This document shows positions 16,778 to 25,494 of a stretch of DNA of 39,072 nt, in pieces. The first letter of the stretch is position 1. Every line of letters begins with the position of its first letter. The notes under the pieces are model-generated. The model was not told the DNA's origin, made no database searches, and saw only the letters and a list, made by a program, of their open reading frames with translations. The DNA is from an uncultured Hungatella sp. GTDB taxonomy: Bacteria; Bacillota; Clostridia; Lachnospirales; Lachnospiraceae. The stretch covers positions 1 through 39,072 of the forward strand of contig CAMTAF010000025.1 of NCBI GenBank assembly GCA_947066955.1, written 5' to 3'. The translations under genes were made by a program, and so were the position numbers.

Positions 16778-16807
16778 TTTACAAATATACAGGCAAAAAG
16801 ATATAAT
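16778..16807 (+). promoter_or_regulatory. Promoter of the esterase-transporter genes
   Basis: TTTACA at 16778-16783 and a perfect TATAAT at 16802-16807, with an 18-base spacer. The region is markedly AT-rich. An AGGAGG about 25 bases downstream leads into the lipoprotein start at 16844. Confidence 0.65.
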
Positions 16808-16843
16808 AAAACTACCAAATTCGACAATAGGAGGTAGGTAGAA

Positions 16844-18442
16844 ATGAAAAAGAAACTGTCGATAGCAGTTTTGACGGCAGCTCTCGTGGCAAGTCTTGTG
16901 GCGTGTTCCGGACAACAGACAAGCACAGCCCCGGTTTCGTCATCGGAGACAGAGAGCGAAACAGAGACACCAGAGAGTTCTAAAGCGGAGGCAGAAAAGA
17001 CAGAGACCGAAACCGCGGAGGAGAGAACCCAACACGAACCGGGGAAAATCGAAAAGGTCACGGCAGTCGCCCATGTAAATAAGGTGTACCACCAGATCGC
17101 GGCCGTGATCGTAGAGTACAGCCGGGATATCGTGGCGCCGGGGACAGACGGGTTCACGGTAGAAGATTTCGCCGTGGCGAACTACAAAGAAGAGTACGAC
17201 CAGAGACCCTCGTCAAAGGCTCCTGTTATGGCTGTCTACACCAATAATGTGCCCGAAACCCGGGACGACCGATCGTCTGTAGAAGGAAAATACCTGATTA
17301 TTGAGCTTGAGCCCACCACACATTGTGTGGAAGAAGACGGGATGTATAAGCCAAACCACAACGCCGGTATGTGTACCTGGAGGCTGGAAGGGGAAGCCTG
17401 TGAGTGGCTGAGAGATGATTTCTCCCAGTTGGTAGTGACTCAGAATGTAGATATTCTGGATCAAGAGGGAAATGTGGTAACAGAGGCCGCGGTTCTGCCG
17501 TCGCTGAAACCGGAAGATATCGTTACCCCGGAATTGGGAACTTTTGAAAACCTGATCATAGAGGACTTTGACGGAAACAACAACAGCATCTACTATACGC
17601 TTCATCTCCCTGAAAACTATGACCCTTCCAAAAAATATCCCCTGGTGTTTAACTCCCCGGGAAACGGCGGGCGTCTTAATTATGACCAGAAAAATGAGGA
17701 AGGGGAATTTGTAAACGCGGGAGCCGTAGTGACCAGGGACAGGGTTGCCGTGACGGCGGCTGAGCAGAAGGATGCCATTATCGCGTCTATTCAGACCTGG
17801 AGAAACGCGCCGGAGGAATGGAACTATGATGACGTAGCTGCTGCTCTGTATCTGGTACAGTACATGAAGGACAATTATTCAGTAGATGAAAATCGTGTTT
17901 ACGCTGTGGGAAGTTCTTACGGGACAATGCTGGTAAGCAGGATGCTGAATGTCTCTCCGGGACTGTTTACCGCCTATCTGCAGTACAACGGATGCTGGAG
18001 TATAGAAAATCTGGATCCGGAGAACGGGTGGCTCAGTGTCTATGCTCTTAACGATCCGGAGGCCAGAAACGGTATGCAGATTCTCGACGGATATACCTTT
18101 GACACTGCCCTGGAGGTAATGAACACAAATCGCTTAGATGATATTTCTCACGCGAAAGAATTGTTAAAGCCCATAGCGGACAGCAAGATGCCGGTGTGGG
18201 TGTGGCATGCCGTGAACGATGAGACCATTTCTTTCATGCATGGGGTTGCCACCTATGAGACATTGGAGGAGCTTTATCGAGACCAGGGACTGACTCCTAC
18301 GGAAATCTCCCAGCTGGTGAACCTGCGGGTAGTGGAAGATGAGGAATACTGGAAGGCAGGGATTGCGGAAAGACACGCATGTTCCAAGCTGGCGGCCACC
18401 TATCCAGAGGCGCTTCAGTGGCTGTTTAGGCAATCAAAGTAA
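16844..18442 (+). CDS. Secreted lipoprotein esterase (alpha/beta hydrolase)
   Basis: A 532-residue lipoprotein. The N-terminus MKKKLSIAVLTAALVASLVAC is a lipoprotein signal with the lipobox cysteine at residue 21, followed by a Ser/Thr/Glu-rich tether to about residue 65. Residues 65-215 form a beta-rich N-terminal domain. From about 230 an alpha/beta hydrolase follows (IYYTLHLPENYDPSKKYPLV), resembling the polyhydroxybutyrate-depolymerase/feruloyl-esterase group. The nucleophile is S358 in AVGSSYGTMLV; WHAVNDETI and ERHACSKLA are plausible acid and histidine sites. It would act outside the membrane on an ester. Placement directly before a 2-hydroxycarboxylate transporter suggests it frees a hydroxy acid for uptake; this is inference. 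AGGAGG before the ATG supports the start. Confidence 0.87.
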   Translation: MKKKLSIAVLTAALVASLVACSGQQTSTAPVSSSETESETETPESSKAEAEKTETETAEERTQHEPGKIEKVTAVAHVNKVYHQIAAVIVEYSRDIVAPGTDGFTVEDFAVANYKEEYDQRPSSKAPVMAVYTNNVPETRDDRSSVEGKYLIIELEPTTHCVEEDGMYKPNHNAGMCTWRLEGEACEWLRDDFSQLVVTQNVDILDQEGNVVTEAAVLPSLKPEDIVTPELGTFENLIIEDFDGNNNSIYYTLHLPENYDPSKKYPLVFNSPGNGGRLNYDQKNEEGEFVNAGAVVTRDRVAVTAAEQKDAIIASIQTWRNAPEEWNYDDVAAALYLVQYMKDNYSVDENRVYAVGSSYGTMLVSRMLNVSPGLFTAYLQYNGCWSIENLDPENGWLSVYALNDPEARNGMQILDGYTFDTALEVMNTNRLDDISHAKELLKPIADSKMPVWVWHAVNDETISFMHGVATYETLEELYRDQGLTPTEISQLVNLRVVEDEEYWKAGIAERHACSKLAATYPEALQWLFRQSK

Positions 18443-18465
18443 TTTTGCGAAGGAGGTATTTCTAT

Positions 18466-19776
18466 ATGTCAGAAACAAATGAAACAGGCAAAGCATTAAA
18501 GCTGGGGGGACTTCCGTGGTGGCAGGCGGTTATCGCCATAATCCTCTGCGCCATCCCCATGTATTGGGGAATTCAGTCCAGCAGCATGACAGGCACGCTG
18601 TGTTCCTGTTTTGCCCTGGCGGTGGTGTTCAATGAGATCGGGGAGCGTCTTCCCATCTGGAATAGCTACATAGGCGGCGGCCTTCTGATGGCATTCTTTG
18701 GCGTCGCCGTCATGAAATATTTCGGATTGATTCCGGAGGAGGCTATCACCAATATCAACAGTTTTGTATCAGAGGATGCCAATTTCCTGGAGCTTTTCAT
18801 CGTGATTCTCATTGTGGGTTCGGTGCTGGCCCTGAACCGAGATATCCTTCTTAAGTCCTTTGGCGGATATATACCGGCGATTTTGGGAGGACTTCTGGCA
18901 GCGTGTGTGCTGGGAGTTGTCACAGGCCTGGTCTTCGGCGTATCGCCCGCGGATTCCGTGATCAAGTATGTGCTTCCCATTATGGGAGGAGGAAACGGAG
19001 CCGGAGCAGTGCCCCTGAGCAATATCTATGAGACTGTCACAGGGGATGCGGCGGCGAATTACTATGGATTTGCTATCATTATCCTGACCATCGCCAACAT
19101 CTTTTCTATCATCGGGTCCGCGGTTCTCAACACCATCGGGCAGAAGATTCCGTCTCTCACAGGGGACAAGAAAACACTTCTCAGGAAAGGAGGAAGCATT
19201 ACCCGGGATGACGCAAAGGTGAAAACCACCACAGAGGATATGATGGGAGCGCTTCTTCTGGCCTTCGCGTGCTTTGCCGTAGGGCGGATCATGAACAAGA
19301 AACTGCTTCCTACCATTGCTGGGGCCGCGATCCACGCCTATGCCTATATCATCATCTTTGTGGTGATCCTTGCCGCAAGCGGCATGATCCCGGCCAATGT
19401 GCGGGCAGGGGCCAAGCGTCTTCAAAGCTTTATGTCAGGGGGCATGGGGATCATCATCATGGTGGGAATGGGAGCGGATTTTGACATAGCGGAGCTGTTC
19501 TCAGCCATGACCCCGGGCAATGTAATCATGGCGCTTATGATCGTCGTCGGAGCCATCATCGGCGCGGGCGGAGTGGGATATCTGGTAGGATTCTATCCAG
19601 TAGACGCGGCTCTTACCGCTGGTCTGTGCATGGCCAACAGAGGCGGAAACGGGGATTTGGCCTGTTTAGGCGCCGCGGACCGCATGGAACTCATCGCTTA
19701 CGCCCAATTGTCATCCCGTCTTGGGGGAGGTATCGTGCTGATCATCGCCTCCTTTGTATTTTCCTTCTGGCTGTAA
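18466..19776 (+). CDS. 2-hydroxycarboxylate transporter (2HCT/CitS-MleP family)
   Basis: About 436 residues with roughly eleven hydrophobic segments. The two reentrant-loop signatures of the 2HCT family are present: PIMGGGNGAGAVPLS (about 172-186) and NRGGNGDLACLGAADRM (about 391-407). The family moves citrate, malate, lactate or related hydroxy acids by cation symport or by exchange with the fermentation product. The frame is open back to a TTG at 18445, but that would consume the AAGGAGG at 18450-18456; the ATG at 18466 is the real start. It lies 23 bases after the lipoprotein esterase and three bases before the TPR-like gene. With aconitase downstream, citrate is the most likely substrate, though malate is equally allowed by sequence. 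Confidence 0.92.
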   Translation: MSETNETGKALKLGGLPWWQAVIAIILCAIPMYWGIQSSSMTGTLCSCFALAVVFNEIGERLPIWNSYIGGGLLMAFFGVAVMKYFGLIPEEAITNINSFVSEDANFLELFIVILIVGSVLALNRDILLKSFGGYIPAILGGLLAACVLGVVTGLVFGVSPADSVIKYVLPIMGGGNGAGAVPLSNIYETVTGDAAANYYGFAIIILTIANIFSIIGSAVLNTIGQKIPSLTGDKKTLLRKGGSITRDDAKVKTTTEDMMGALLLAFACFAVGRIMNKKLLPTIAGAAIHAYAYIIIFVVILAASGMIPANVRAGAKRLQSFMSGGMGIIIMVGMGADFDIAELFSAMTPGNVIMALMIVVGAIIGAGGVGYLVGFYPVDAALTAGLCMANRGGNGDLACLGAADRMELIAYAQLSSRLGGGIVLIIASFVFSFWL

Positions 19777-19779
19777 AGT

Positions 19780-20595
19780 ATGGTTGCGTATTTTAGAAAG
19801 CAGCACAATGTCTGGATGGGCCTGGGGGCATGGGCAGGACTTACCGCGGGAATATTCACATACGGAAAGCTGCAGGCAGGGTACGCGGATATTTTTTTCG
19901 CCGCCCTCATGGTGTTCGCCGGGGTTGTGGCTGGCAGAATCCTTTCAGCCCTGTGGGCCAACTGCAGACTTTCCCGCATAACAGCGGTTTTGTACAGGGA
20001 TTGTAAGCCCGAGAAATTTGTGGAGCTCTTTTCTCCGATTGTCCAGAAGGTTCCCCAAAACACGGCAGAGTATATTGACGGAAGAAACAAGCTGGCCTAT
20101 GCCTGTGAGGCCATGGGAGATTTTCAGCGAGGACTAAAACTGCTGGAGGGTCTGGATTTTACAAAACTGAACCTCCACGCTCTGGCCTGCCAGGCTTTGA
20201 CGGCAAATCAGACACTGAGGCTTAAGCTTTTGATGGAAGATCTGGAGGGGGCGAAAGAGAGCAAAAAGAAGCTGGAAAGCTTAAGAGCGACGGCTTCGGG
20301 CAGAGCGCCCCTCATGGCCTCCAATCTGGCCCAATGTCTGCGCCTGGCAGAGATCTGGCTGGATGTTCTGGAGGGGGATCCGGGAGATGAAGAATATCTG
20401 ACCGCTGAGATCAATCTAGCCAAAAACAGGATCCACAAAAGCGAGATGCAGCTTTTGACCGCCAGAGCCCTCCACAATAAAGGGGATGACAGGGGAGTCA
20501 GAGAGAAACTGGAAGAGGCCTGCGTCACAGGAGCAGGGCTGTATGCGGGACAAAAGGCAAGGGAGATCCTGTCCCGGACCTCAGGACTATGGTGA
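19780..20595 (+). CDS. Membrane protein with TPR-like C-terminal domain
   Basis: A 271-residue protein. Two hydrophobic helices at the N-terminus (WMGLGAWAGLTAGIF and DIFFAALMVFAGVVAGRIL) are followed by an all-helical soluble part with TPR-like periodicity: YIDGRNKLAYACEAMGDFQ, LNLHALACQALTANQ and MQLLTARALHNKGDDRG. No catalytic motif is seen. It starts three bases after the transporter stop without a separate ribosome binding site, so translation is probably coupled. It might be an accessory or scaffold subunit for the transporter, but nothing in the sequence proves that. Confidence 0.75.
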   Translation: MVAYFRKQHNVWMGLGAWAGLTAGIFTYGKLQAGYADIFFAALMVFAGVVAGRILSALWANCRLSRITAVLYRDCKPEKFVELFSPIVQKVPQNTAEYIDGRNKLAYACEAMGDFQRGLKLLEGLDFTKLNLHALACQALTANQTLRLKLLMEDLEGAKESKKKLESLRATASGRAPLMASNLAQCLRLAEIWLDVLEGDPGDEEYLTAEINLAKNRIHKSEMQLLTARALHNKGDDRGVREKLEEACVTGAGLYAGQKAREILSRTSGLW

Positions 20596-20606
20596 CGTTA
20601 TAAGAG

Positions 20607-20673
20607 AAAGGGGTTAGAGGCAGAAAGTGTTAGGACTGCTTTTAATCCCTTTATCGATAAGGATTATTATAAT
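20607..20673 (+). promoter_or_regulatory. Hairpin, palindrome and -10 box upstream of aconitase
   Basis: AAAGGGGTTA at 20607-20616 pairs completely (one G-T) with TAATCCCTTT at 20643-20652, with an inner GCAG/CTGC pairing. It is followed by the palindrome TTATCGATAA at 20651-20660 and by TATAAT at 20668-20673. No good -35 hexamer is seen, consistent with an activator-dependent promoter. The hairpin lacks a T-run and may instead be an operator. Confidence 0.4.
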
Positions 20674-20699
20674 ATAGAAAGACAACGGAGGAGAAACAC

Positions 20700-22670
20700 A
20701 TGGCACAGAATTTATCAAGAAAGATCCTGGCAGCTCATCTGGCGCAGCCGTCTCAGATGAGACCGGGGGAAGAGATCTACTTAAAAGTGGATCAGACCCT
20801 GACCCACGACATCAACGCGGTTATGACCTACCTGGCTTTTGAAGCCATCGGCCTTGACAGGACCCAGGTGGAGACCAGTGTGAGCTATTTGGACCACAAT
20901 CTTTTGTATCTGGATCACAAGACTCCTGACGACCATATCTATCTCCAGTCAGCGGCGAAAAAATTCGGCGTGCATGTATCGCGGCCAGGCAACGGGATCT
21001 GCCATGCGGTTCAGGCAGCCAGGTTCGGGGTTCCCGGAAAACTGAGCATGGGCGGAGACAGCCACACCCCCCACGGAGGCGCTATGGGCATGATGTGCAT
21101 CGGGGTAGGTGGCATGGACGTGGCTACCGCCATGACAGGGCTCCCCATGAGGCTGAAAATGCCCCAGATCATCAAAGTGAACCTTACGGGGCGGTTAAGG
21201 CCCGGCTGCAATGCCAAGGAAGTGATCCTGGAGATGCTGCGGCAAAACAGCGTGAAAGGAGGCCTTGGGAAGATCTATGAGTATGTGGGTCCCGGAGTTT
21301 CCGGCCTTGAAGTGTCTGACCGGGTGACCATCGCCAACATGGGGGCGGAGCTGGGTGCCACCACTTCCATCTTCCCGGCAGATGAGATGGTGAGAAAGTT
21401 TATGAAAGCCCAGGGGAGAGAAGGGGAATTTGTGGAGATGTATCCTGACGAGGGGTGTGATTATGACGGTGAGCTGGAGATCGACCTAAGCCGGCTGGAA
21501 CCCCTTATCGCCTGTCCCCACCAGCCGGACAATGTGACGACTGTGCGTCAGGTGGAGAAGAAGAAGGTGCAGCAGGTTTTAATAGGAGGCTGTACCAACG
21601 GAAGCTACAAGGACATCGCCAGAGCCGCCCTGGTGCTTAAGGGCCGCCATGTCCATGAGGATGTGAGCTGTACCTGCGCCGTGTCTTCCAGGCAGATTTA
21701 CAAACAGCTTTTAAGAGACGGCTACATCGAGATGCTCATAGACTCAGGTGTGCGTCTTCTGGAGCTGGCCTGCGGTCCCTGCTGCGCCATCGGGCAGTCT
21801 CCGGCCACAGAGGGAGTGGCTGTGCGGACCACCAACCGGAACTTTAAAGGCCGCTCTGGCAATCCAACTGCCCAGGTGTATCTGACGAGCCCGGAGACTG
21901 CGGCAGCCTGCGCGGTCACGGGCACCTTCTCCACGGCAGAAGAGGTTTTGGGAGAGTCTGTGGCGGACCTTGATAAGATCGCGGAGCCTGACATCTACCC
22001 TGTGGATGACTCCATGATCATAAAGCCTCTGACTGCCGAGGAGGCGTCTAAAGTAGAGATTGTCCGGGGACCTAATATCGCCCCGCTTCCGGTGCCCGAC
22101 CCGCCGGAGCAGAGGCTGGAGTGCAGGGTCAGCTTAAAGACGGCGGACAATGTGACCACCGACGATATCACCCCGGCAAGCGCGGAATTTTCCAGCATGC
22201 GGTCCAATATCCCTCTTATGAGCCAGTACTGTTACCACCGGTATGACCCTGGATTTGCCCAGAGGGCCAGGGAACTGGGACAGAGCATTATCATCGGGGG
22301 AGAGAACTACGGCCAGGGTTCTTCCAGGGAACATGCGGCCATCAACCCCATGTACCTGGGCGTGAAAGCAGTGATTGCCAAGAGCATGGCAAGGATCCAT
22401 AAAGGAAATCTGGTAAACCACGGGATCATCCCCATGGTCTTTGAGGATCCGCGGGACTATGACCGGGTCGATCAGATGGATGATCTTGAGATCGAAAATC
22501 TTAGGGACCAGATCGCAGCCAGGACCGTTGAGGTGAAGGATAAGAGCAAAGGGCTGACCTTTAAAGCCAGGATCGAACTGTCGGATAATGAGGTGGAAGT
22601 GATCCTGTGCGGGGGACAGCTGAGATATTTGAAAGCCAGGCTTAAGGAAATTAATAGTTACCGGCCATAG
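20700..22670 (+). CDS. Aconitate hydratase (aconitase)
   Basis: A 656-residue monomeric aconitase of the bacterial type. Three cluster cysteines are present: C298 in GGCTNGS, and C358 and C361 in ACGPCCAIGQ. Substrate-binding blocks include GGDSHTPHGGAMGM, and the C-terminal swivel domain has ITPASAEF and GENYGQGSSREHAAI. It converts citrate to isocitrate through cis-aconitate in the cytoplasm. In anaerobes this typically feeds 2-oxoglutarate and glutamate synthesis by the oxidative branch of a partial citric acid cycle. CGGAGGAG before the ATG at 20700 sets the start. The upstream 2HCT carrier and the flanking LysR genes suggest control by an external carboxylate; a strong terminator follows. 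Confidence 0.94.
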   Translation: MAQNLSRKILAAHLAQPSQMRPGEEIYLKVDQTLTHDINAVMTYLAFEAIGLDRTQVETSVSYLDHNLLYLDHKTPDDHIYLQSAAKKFGVHVSRPGNGICHAVQAARFGVPGKLSMGGDSHTPHGGAMGMMCIGVGGMDVATAMTGLPMRLKMPQIIKVNLTGRLRPGCNAKEVILEMLRQNSVKGGLGKIYEYVGPGVSGLEVSDRVTIANMGAELGATTSIFPADEMVRKFMKAQGREGEFVEMYPDEGCDYDGELEIDLSRLEPLIACPHQPDNVTTVRQVEKKKVQQVLIGGCTNGSYKDIARAALVLKGRHVHEDVSCTCAVSSRQIYKQLLRDGYIEMLIDSGVRLLELACGPCCAIGQSPATEGVAVRTTNRNFKGRSGNPTAQVYLTSPETAAACAVTGTFSTAEEVLGESVADLDKIAEPDIYPVDDSMIIKPLTAEEASKVEIVRGPNIAPLPVPDPPEQRLECRVSLKTADNVTTDDITPASAEFSSMRSNIPLMSQYCYHRYDPGFAQRARELGQSIIIGGENYGQGSSREHAAINPMYLGVKAVIAKSMARIHKGNLVNHGIIPMVFEDPRDYDRVDQMDDLEIENLRDQIAARTVEVKDKSKGLTFKARIELSDNEVEVILCGGQLRYLKARLKEINSYRP

Positions 22671-22676
22671 ATGGCA

Positions 22677-22721
22677 AAGGTGTGAAGTTCCATATTTCAT
22701 GGACTTTACACCTTATTTTTT
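22677..22721 (+). terminator. Intrinsic terminator after aconitase
   Basis: AAGGTGTGAAGTTCCAT pairs with ATGGACTTTACACCTT (about 16 bp, one bulged T and one G-T pair), with a five-base loop, followed by ATTTTTT. It begins six bases after the aconitase stop. Confidence 0.9.
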
Positions 22722-22748
22722 GATATCATAAGAAAAATGAAGATCATA

Positions 22749-22793
22749 GGAGGAAGGCAAATGCGCAGCATTTTTAGGATGCCTTCCGATACC
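22749..22793 (+). repeat. 80-bp repeat, 5' arm only
   Basis: The 5' arm is intact (GGAAGGCA/TGCCTTCC around AATGC-GCA-GCATT), but TTCCGA joins directly to TACC, so the whole 3' arm is missing. In full units CCGA occurs both at the start of the missing block (TTCCGACGA) and at its end (GTGCCGATACC), so the deletion fits recombination between 4-base direct repeats. It lies upstream of the second lysR, in the same orientation. Confidence 0.85.
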
Positions 22794-22810
22794 CAAAAAG
22801 GAGGAGACAT

Positions 22811-23728
22811 ATGGATTTTCGGGAAATGCTGTATATCACCACAGTTGCGGACTATCAGAGCGTTACGGCTGCGGCGAAGAAGCTGTACATTTCACAGCCT
22901 TCTTTGAGCTACATCATATCCAGGGTGGAGGAGGATGTGGGTGTCCGGTTATTTGAGAGAAAAAACGGACCCTTTAAATTGACTTATGCCGGAGAGAGAT
23001 ATGTGGAGACTGCCAGAAAGATCCTTTTGATGAACGAGAACATGAGGGGGGAACTGAGGGACATGGGCCAGGGGGACAAGGGGATGGTCCATTTCGGAAT
23101 TCCCACGGAGAGGGCGGGCTACATGCTCCCAAGAGTGCTCAAAACATTCCGCAGCCAGTACCCTGCAGCAGAAGTGCGCTTCCAGGAGGCAAAGTCCGAG
23201 GAGCTGTTCCGCCTTCTGATGCGGGATGAGATCCGCTTTTTTGTTCTGCCGGGAAACAGGAGCAAACGAACAGGAGCAGTGAAAACCGAGGGGATCTATA
23301 AAGAGCGGCTGTTTTTGGTGGCAGGACCTGGAGCGGTGCCGGAGGAGGCCGTGACAGCAGGGAAAGAGGTCCCCAGGGTGGCACTGGAGAGGCTTGAAGG
23401 GCTGCCGTTCATCCTTTTGAAGGAAGGCCATGCCATACGGGAAAAGGTGGATCAGGTTCTGGAGAAGCACGGGATCCTGCCGGAGGTGTTCATGGAGATA
23501 TCCAGCTGTATTTCAGCCGTCCAGCTTGCCTCAGCCGGGCTTGGCATCACTATTGTGCCCCAGAGAGCTTTGGATGTGCTGGGCGGCGCGGAGAGATTTT
23601 GCTGTTACCAGTATGGCGAAGAGCCGGACAGCTGGGATATCAATGCAATCTATAAGAAAGAAGTGTACTTAACCCAGATGGAGAGATGCTTTATTGAACT
23701 GATGAAGAAAGAATTCGGGGAAAAGTAA
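22811..23728 (+). CDS. LysR-family transcriptional regulator (downstream of aconitase)
   Basis: A 305-residue LysR regulator with an N-terminal winged helix (YQSVTAAAKKLYISQPSLSYIISRVEEDVG, then RLFERKNGPFKLTYAGE) and a CysB-type effector domain from about residue 90 (GMVHFGIPTERAGYMLPRVL). AAAGGAGG a few bases upstream sets the ATG at 22811. Because it shares strand and locus with aconitase but is separated from it by a terminator and a repeat arm, it is probably transcribed on its own. Effector and targets are unknown; control of the carboxylate locus or self-regulation is plausible. Two distinct LysR proteins thus bracket the esterase-transporter-aconitase genes. Confidence 0.88.
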   Translation: MDFREMLYITTVADYQSVTAAAKKLYISQPSLSYIISRVEEDVGVRLFERKNGPFKLTYAGERYVETARKILLMNENMRGELRDMGQGDKGMVHFGIPTERAGYMLPRVLKTFRSQYPAAEVRFQEAKSEELFRLLMRDEIRFFVLPGNRSKRTGAVKTEGIYKERLFLVAGPGAVPEEAVTAGKEVPRVALERLEGLPFILLKEGHAIREKVDQVLEKHGILPEVFMEISSCISAVQLASAGLGITIVPQRALDVLGGAERFCCYQYGEEPDSWDINAIYKKEVYLTQMERCFIELMKKEFGEK

Positions 23729-23730
23729 GG

Positions 23731-23759
23731 TAGGAATTTCCCGGGATGTGTGGTAAACT
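23731..23759 (+). promoter_or_regulatory. 29-bp promoter-like motif, copy 1
   Basis: A stretch beginning TAGGAATTT, containing the palindrome TCCCGGGA and ending GTGGTAAACT, matches 24 of 29 bases ungapped with a segment before trpS (29505-29533). It lies just after the lysR stop and 35 bases before the lipoprotein start. TAAACT could be a -10 element, but no TTGACA-like -35 is present, so an alternative sigma factor or an operator is possible. Confidence 0.45.
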
Positions 23760-23794
23760 GTAGAAAAATGATTGACACATGGGAGGAATTGATC

Positions 23795-25465
23795 ATGAAA
23801 AGTAAGATCAGATGGGCTTTATGGCCCGTTCTTGTGTCCCTCTGCCTCGGGGCATGCGCGGGCCCGGCGGACAAGGCGGCGGAACCTGCCGAAATCGGGA
23901 CAGAGGCCCCTTCGGAGACAGCACCAGAGACCCTATGGGATCAGGCAGGGGAGACCACGGAGGAAGCAGCCGGGGAGACGGCGGAAGAGCTCCCGGCAGA
24001 AGAGGAGGTTCCCGTTCTCCTGTCACTGATGAAGAATTCCCAGTATGACCAGGTGTGGGATGAGGGGGAACTACTCTGCCATACCAGATATTCCCGGATC
24101 TGGCTGGACAGCCGCGAAGAGGCGGACCCGGAGACAGGCGCCCGGGCGTTTCCCCAGCTGGCAAAAGCTCTTGAGGAGCTCAATGACCAGGCTGCGGCGG
24201 AGGCGGCAGACTCCATAGAGGAGCTGGAGACCAAGGCCAGGGACATGGCGGCTGACGGTTATTCCAGGGAATTGTCCTGGGAAGGGGAGGTTTGGGTGGT
24301 CAGGGCGGACAGCCAGGTGACCAGCCTTTTGAGACAAAGCTCCAGCTATCTTGGAGGGGCTCATGGGATCTACGGGTATGGGGCCAGCGTCTTTGACTCC
24401 CGCACCGGCCGCCGGTTGTCCCTTGAGGAGGCGGTTACGGACACGGACCGTTTAGGAGAGCTGGCACAAAAGCGTCTCCAGGAGAAATATGGGGAAGAGC
24501 AATTTTGGGAATCTGCCAAAGATGTGGTGAAGGAGGAAGCAGAGGACGGATCCCTTACATGGACCGCGGGGTATGAAGGGCTCACCATCTATTTTGATCC
24601 CTATGAACTGGCTCCCTACAGCTACGGGGCCCTGACTGCCACCATCCTCTATGAGGAGGAGCCGGATTTGTTTTCCGAGAAAATCCGGAATGTGCCTGAC
24701 TCCTGGGCTGTCCAGGTGATTCCTGGCCTGGAGTTTGATCTGGGGCAGGACAAAGTTTTGGACACGGTGGAGGTTGGCGGAATCTCTTACATGGATTCAG
24801 GATATGAGAAGCTTCGGGTCTCGGTAAAGGGACAGGAGAGCTTGACAGACATGTGGTTTTACGATTACACTTCTTATGTGGTCCATGGGTCTGATCTGGA
24901 CACAGAGCTTTTGCTGGTGGAGACCACCAGCGACAATGACTATGAGATGATCTGGGTGTATGAGCTGGACCCGGAAAGAGAAGGCTTCCAGACCCCCTGG
25001 CAATTTCCGGCAACAGGGTTTTTCAGCTATTACCAGGAGGAAGAAAACGGCGGCGGGGAGTACGGGACCCAGGTTTTCACGGATCCAAAGCATTTTTGTC
25101 TTCAGACACATATAGACCTGCTGAGTACCTATTACGGGAACAGATGGTACAAAATCATGGCGGATTGCAGGACAGACGGGTATGTGACGCCTGAGCAGTC
25201 CTGGTATGACGTGGACAGAGGAGACTACCCTCTGACTCTTCTGGTGCCTTTGGAGATGGAGCTGGAGGGCACAGGGGAGCTGCGGGAATTTCCGGCAGGG
25301 ACCAGACTGTGGATTGTCCGGGTAGAAGACAGCTATGTGGGTTTTGTCACAGAGGACGGCACCCGCTGCAGGGTCTGGGTGGAGCCGGGCTGGCCGGGGA
25401 CGGTGAGAGGAAGAGAGGATCTCAATGCGGAGGATATTTTTGACGGCATGATGTTTGCCGGCTGA
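23795..25465 (+). CDS. DUF3298 (RsiV-type) lipoprotein
   Basis: About 556 residues. MKSKIRWALWPVLVSLCLGAC is a lipoprotein signal with the lipobox cysteine at residue 21, followed by a Glu/Thr/Ala-rich tether to about residue 75. Residues about 80-295 match the DUF4163/DUF3298 pair found in RsiV and PdaC: SSSYLGGAHGIYGYGASVFD, LSLEEAVTD and the closing YFDPYELAPYSYGALTATI. The remaining 260 residues are an additional extracellular beta-rich region of unknown fold. RsiV binds lysozyme, so envelope or lysozyme sensing is conceivable, but there is no sigma factor gene next to it and no RsiV-like transmembrane segment. GGGAGG at 23781-23786 favours the ATG at 23795 over the in-frame ATG at 23750. 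Confidence 0.82.
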   Translation: MKSKIRWALWPVLVSLCLGACAGPADKAAEPAEIGTEAPSETAPETLWDQAGETTEEAAGETAEELPAEEEVPVLLSLMKNSQYDQVWDEGELLCHTRYSRIWLDSREEADPETGARAFPQLAKALEELNDQAAAEAADSIEELETKARDMAADGYSRELSWEGEVWVVRADSQVTSLLRQSSSYLGGAHGIYGYGASVFDSRTGRRLSLEEAVTDTDRLGELAQKRLQEKYGEEQFWESAKDVVKEEAEDGSLTWTAGYEGLTIYFDPYELAPYSYGALTATILYEEEPDLFSEKIRNVPDSWAVQVIPGLEFDLGQDKVLDTVEVGGISYMDSGYEKLRVSVKGQESLTDMWFYDYTSYVVHGSDLDTELLLVETTSDNDYEMIWVYELDPEREGFQTPWQFPATGFFSYYQEEENGGGEYGTQVFTDPKHFCLQTHIDLLSTYYGNRWYKIMADCRTDGYVTPEQSWYDVDRGDYPLTLLVPLEMELEGTGELREFPAGTRLWIVRVEDSYVGFVTEDGTRCRVWVEPGWPGTVRGREDLNAEDIFDGMMFAG

Positions 25466-25494
25466 TAATACCAAAGGGGAGGATAGGAAGGGAT

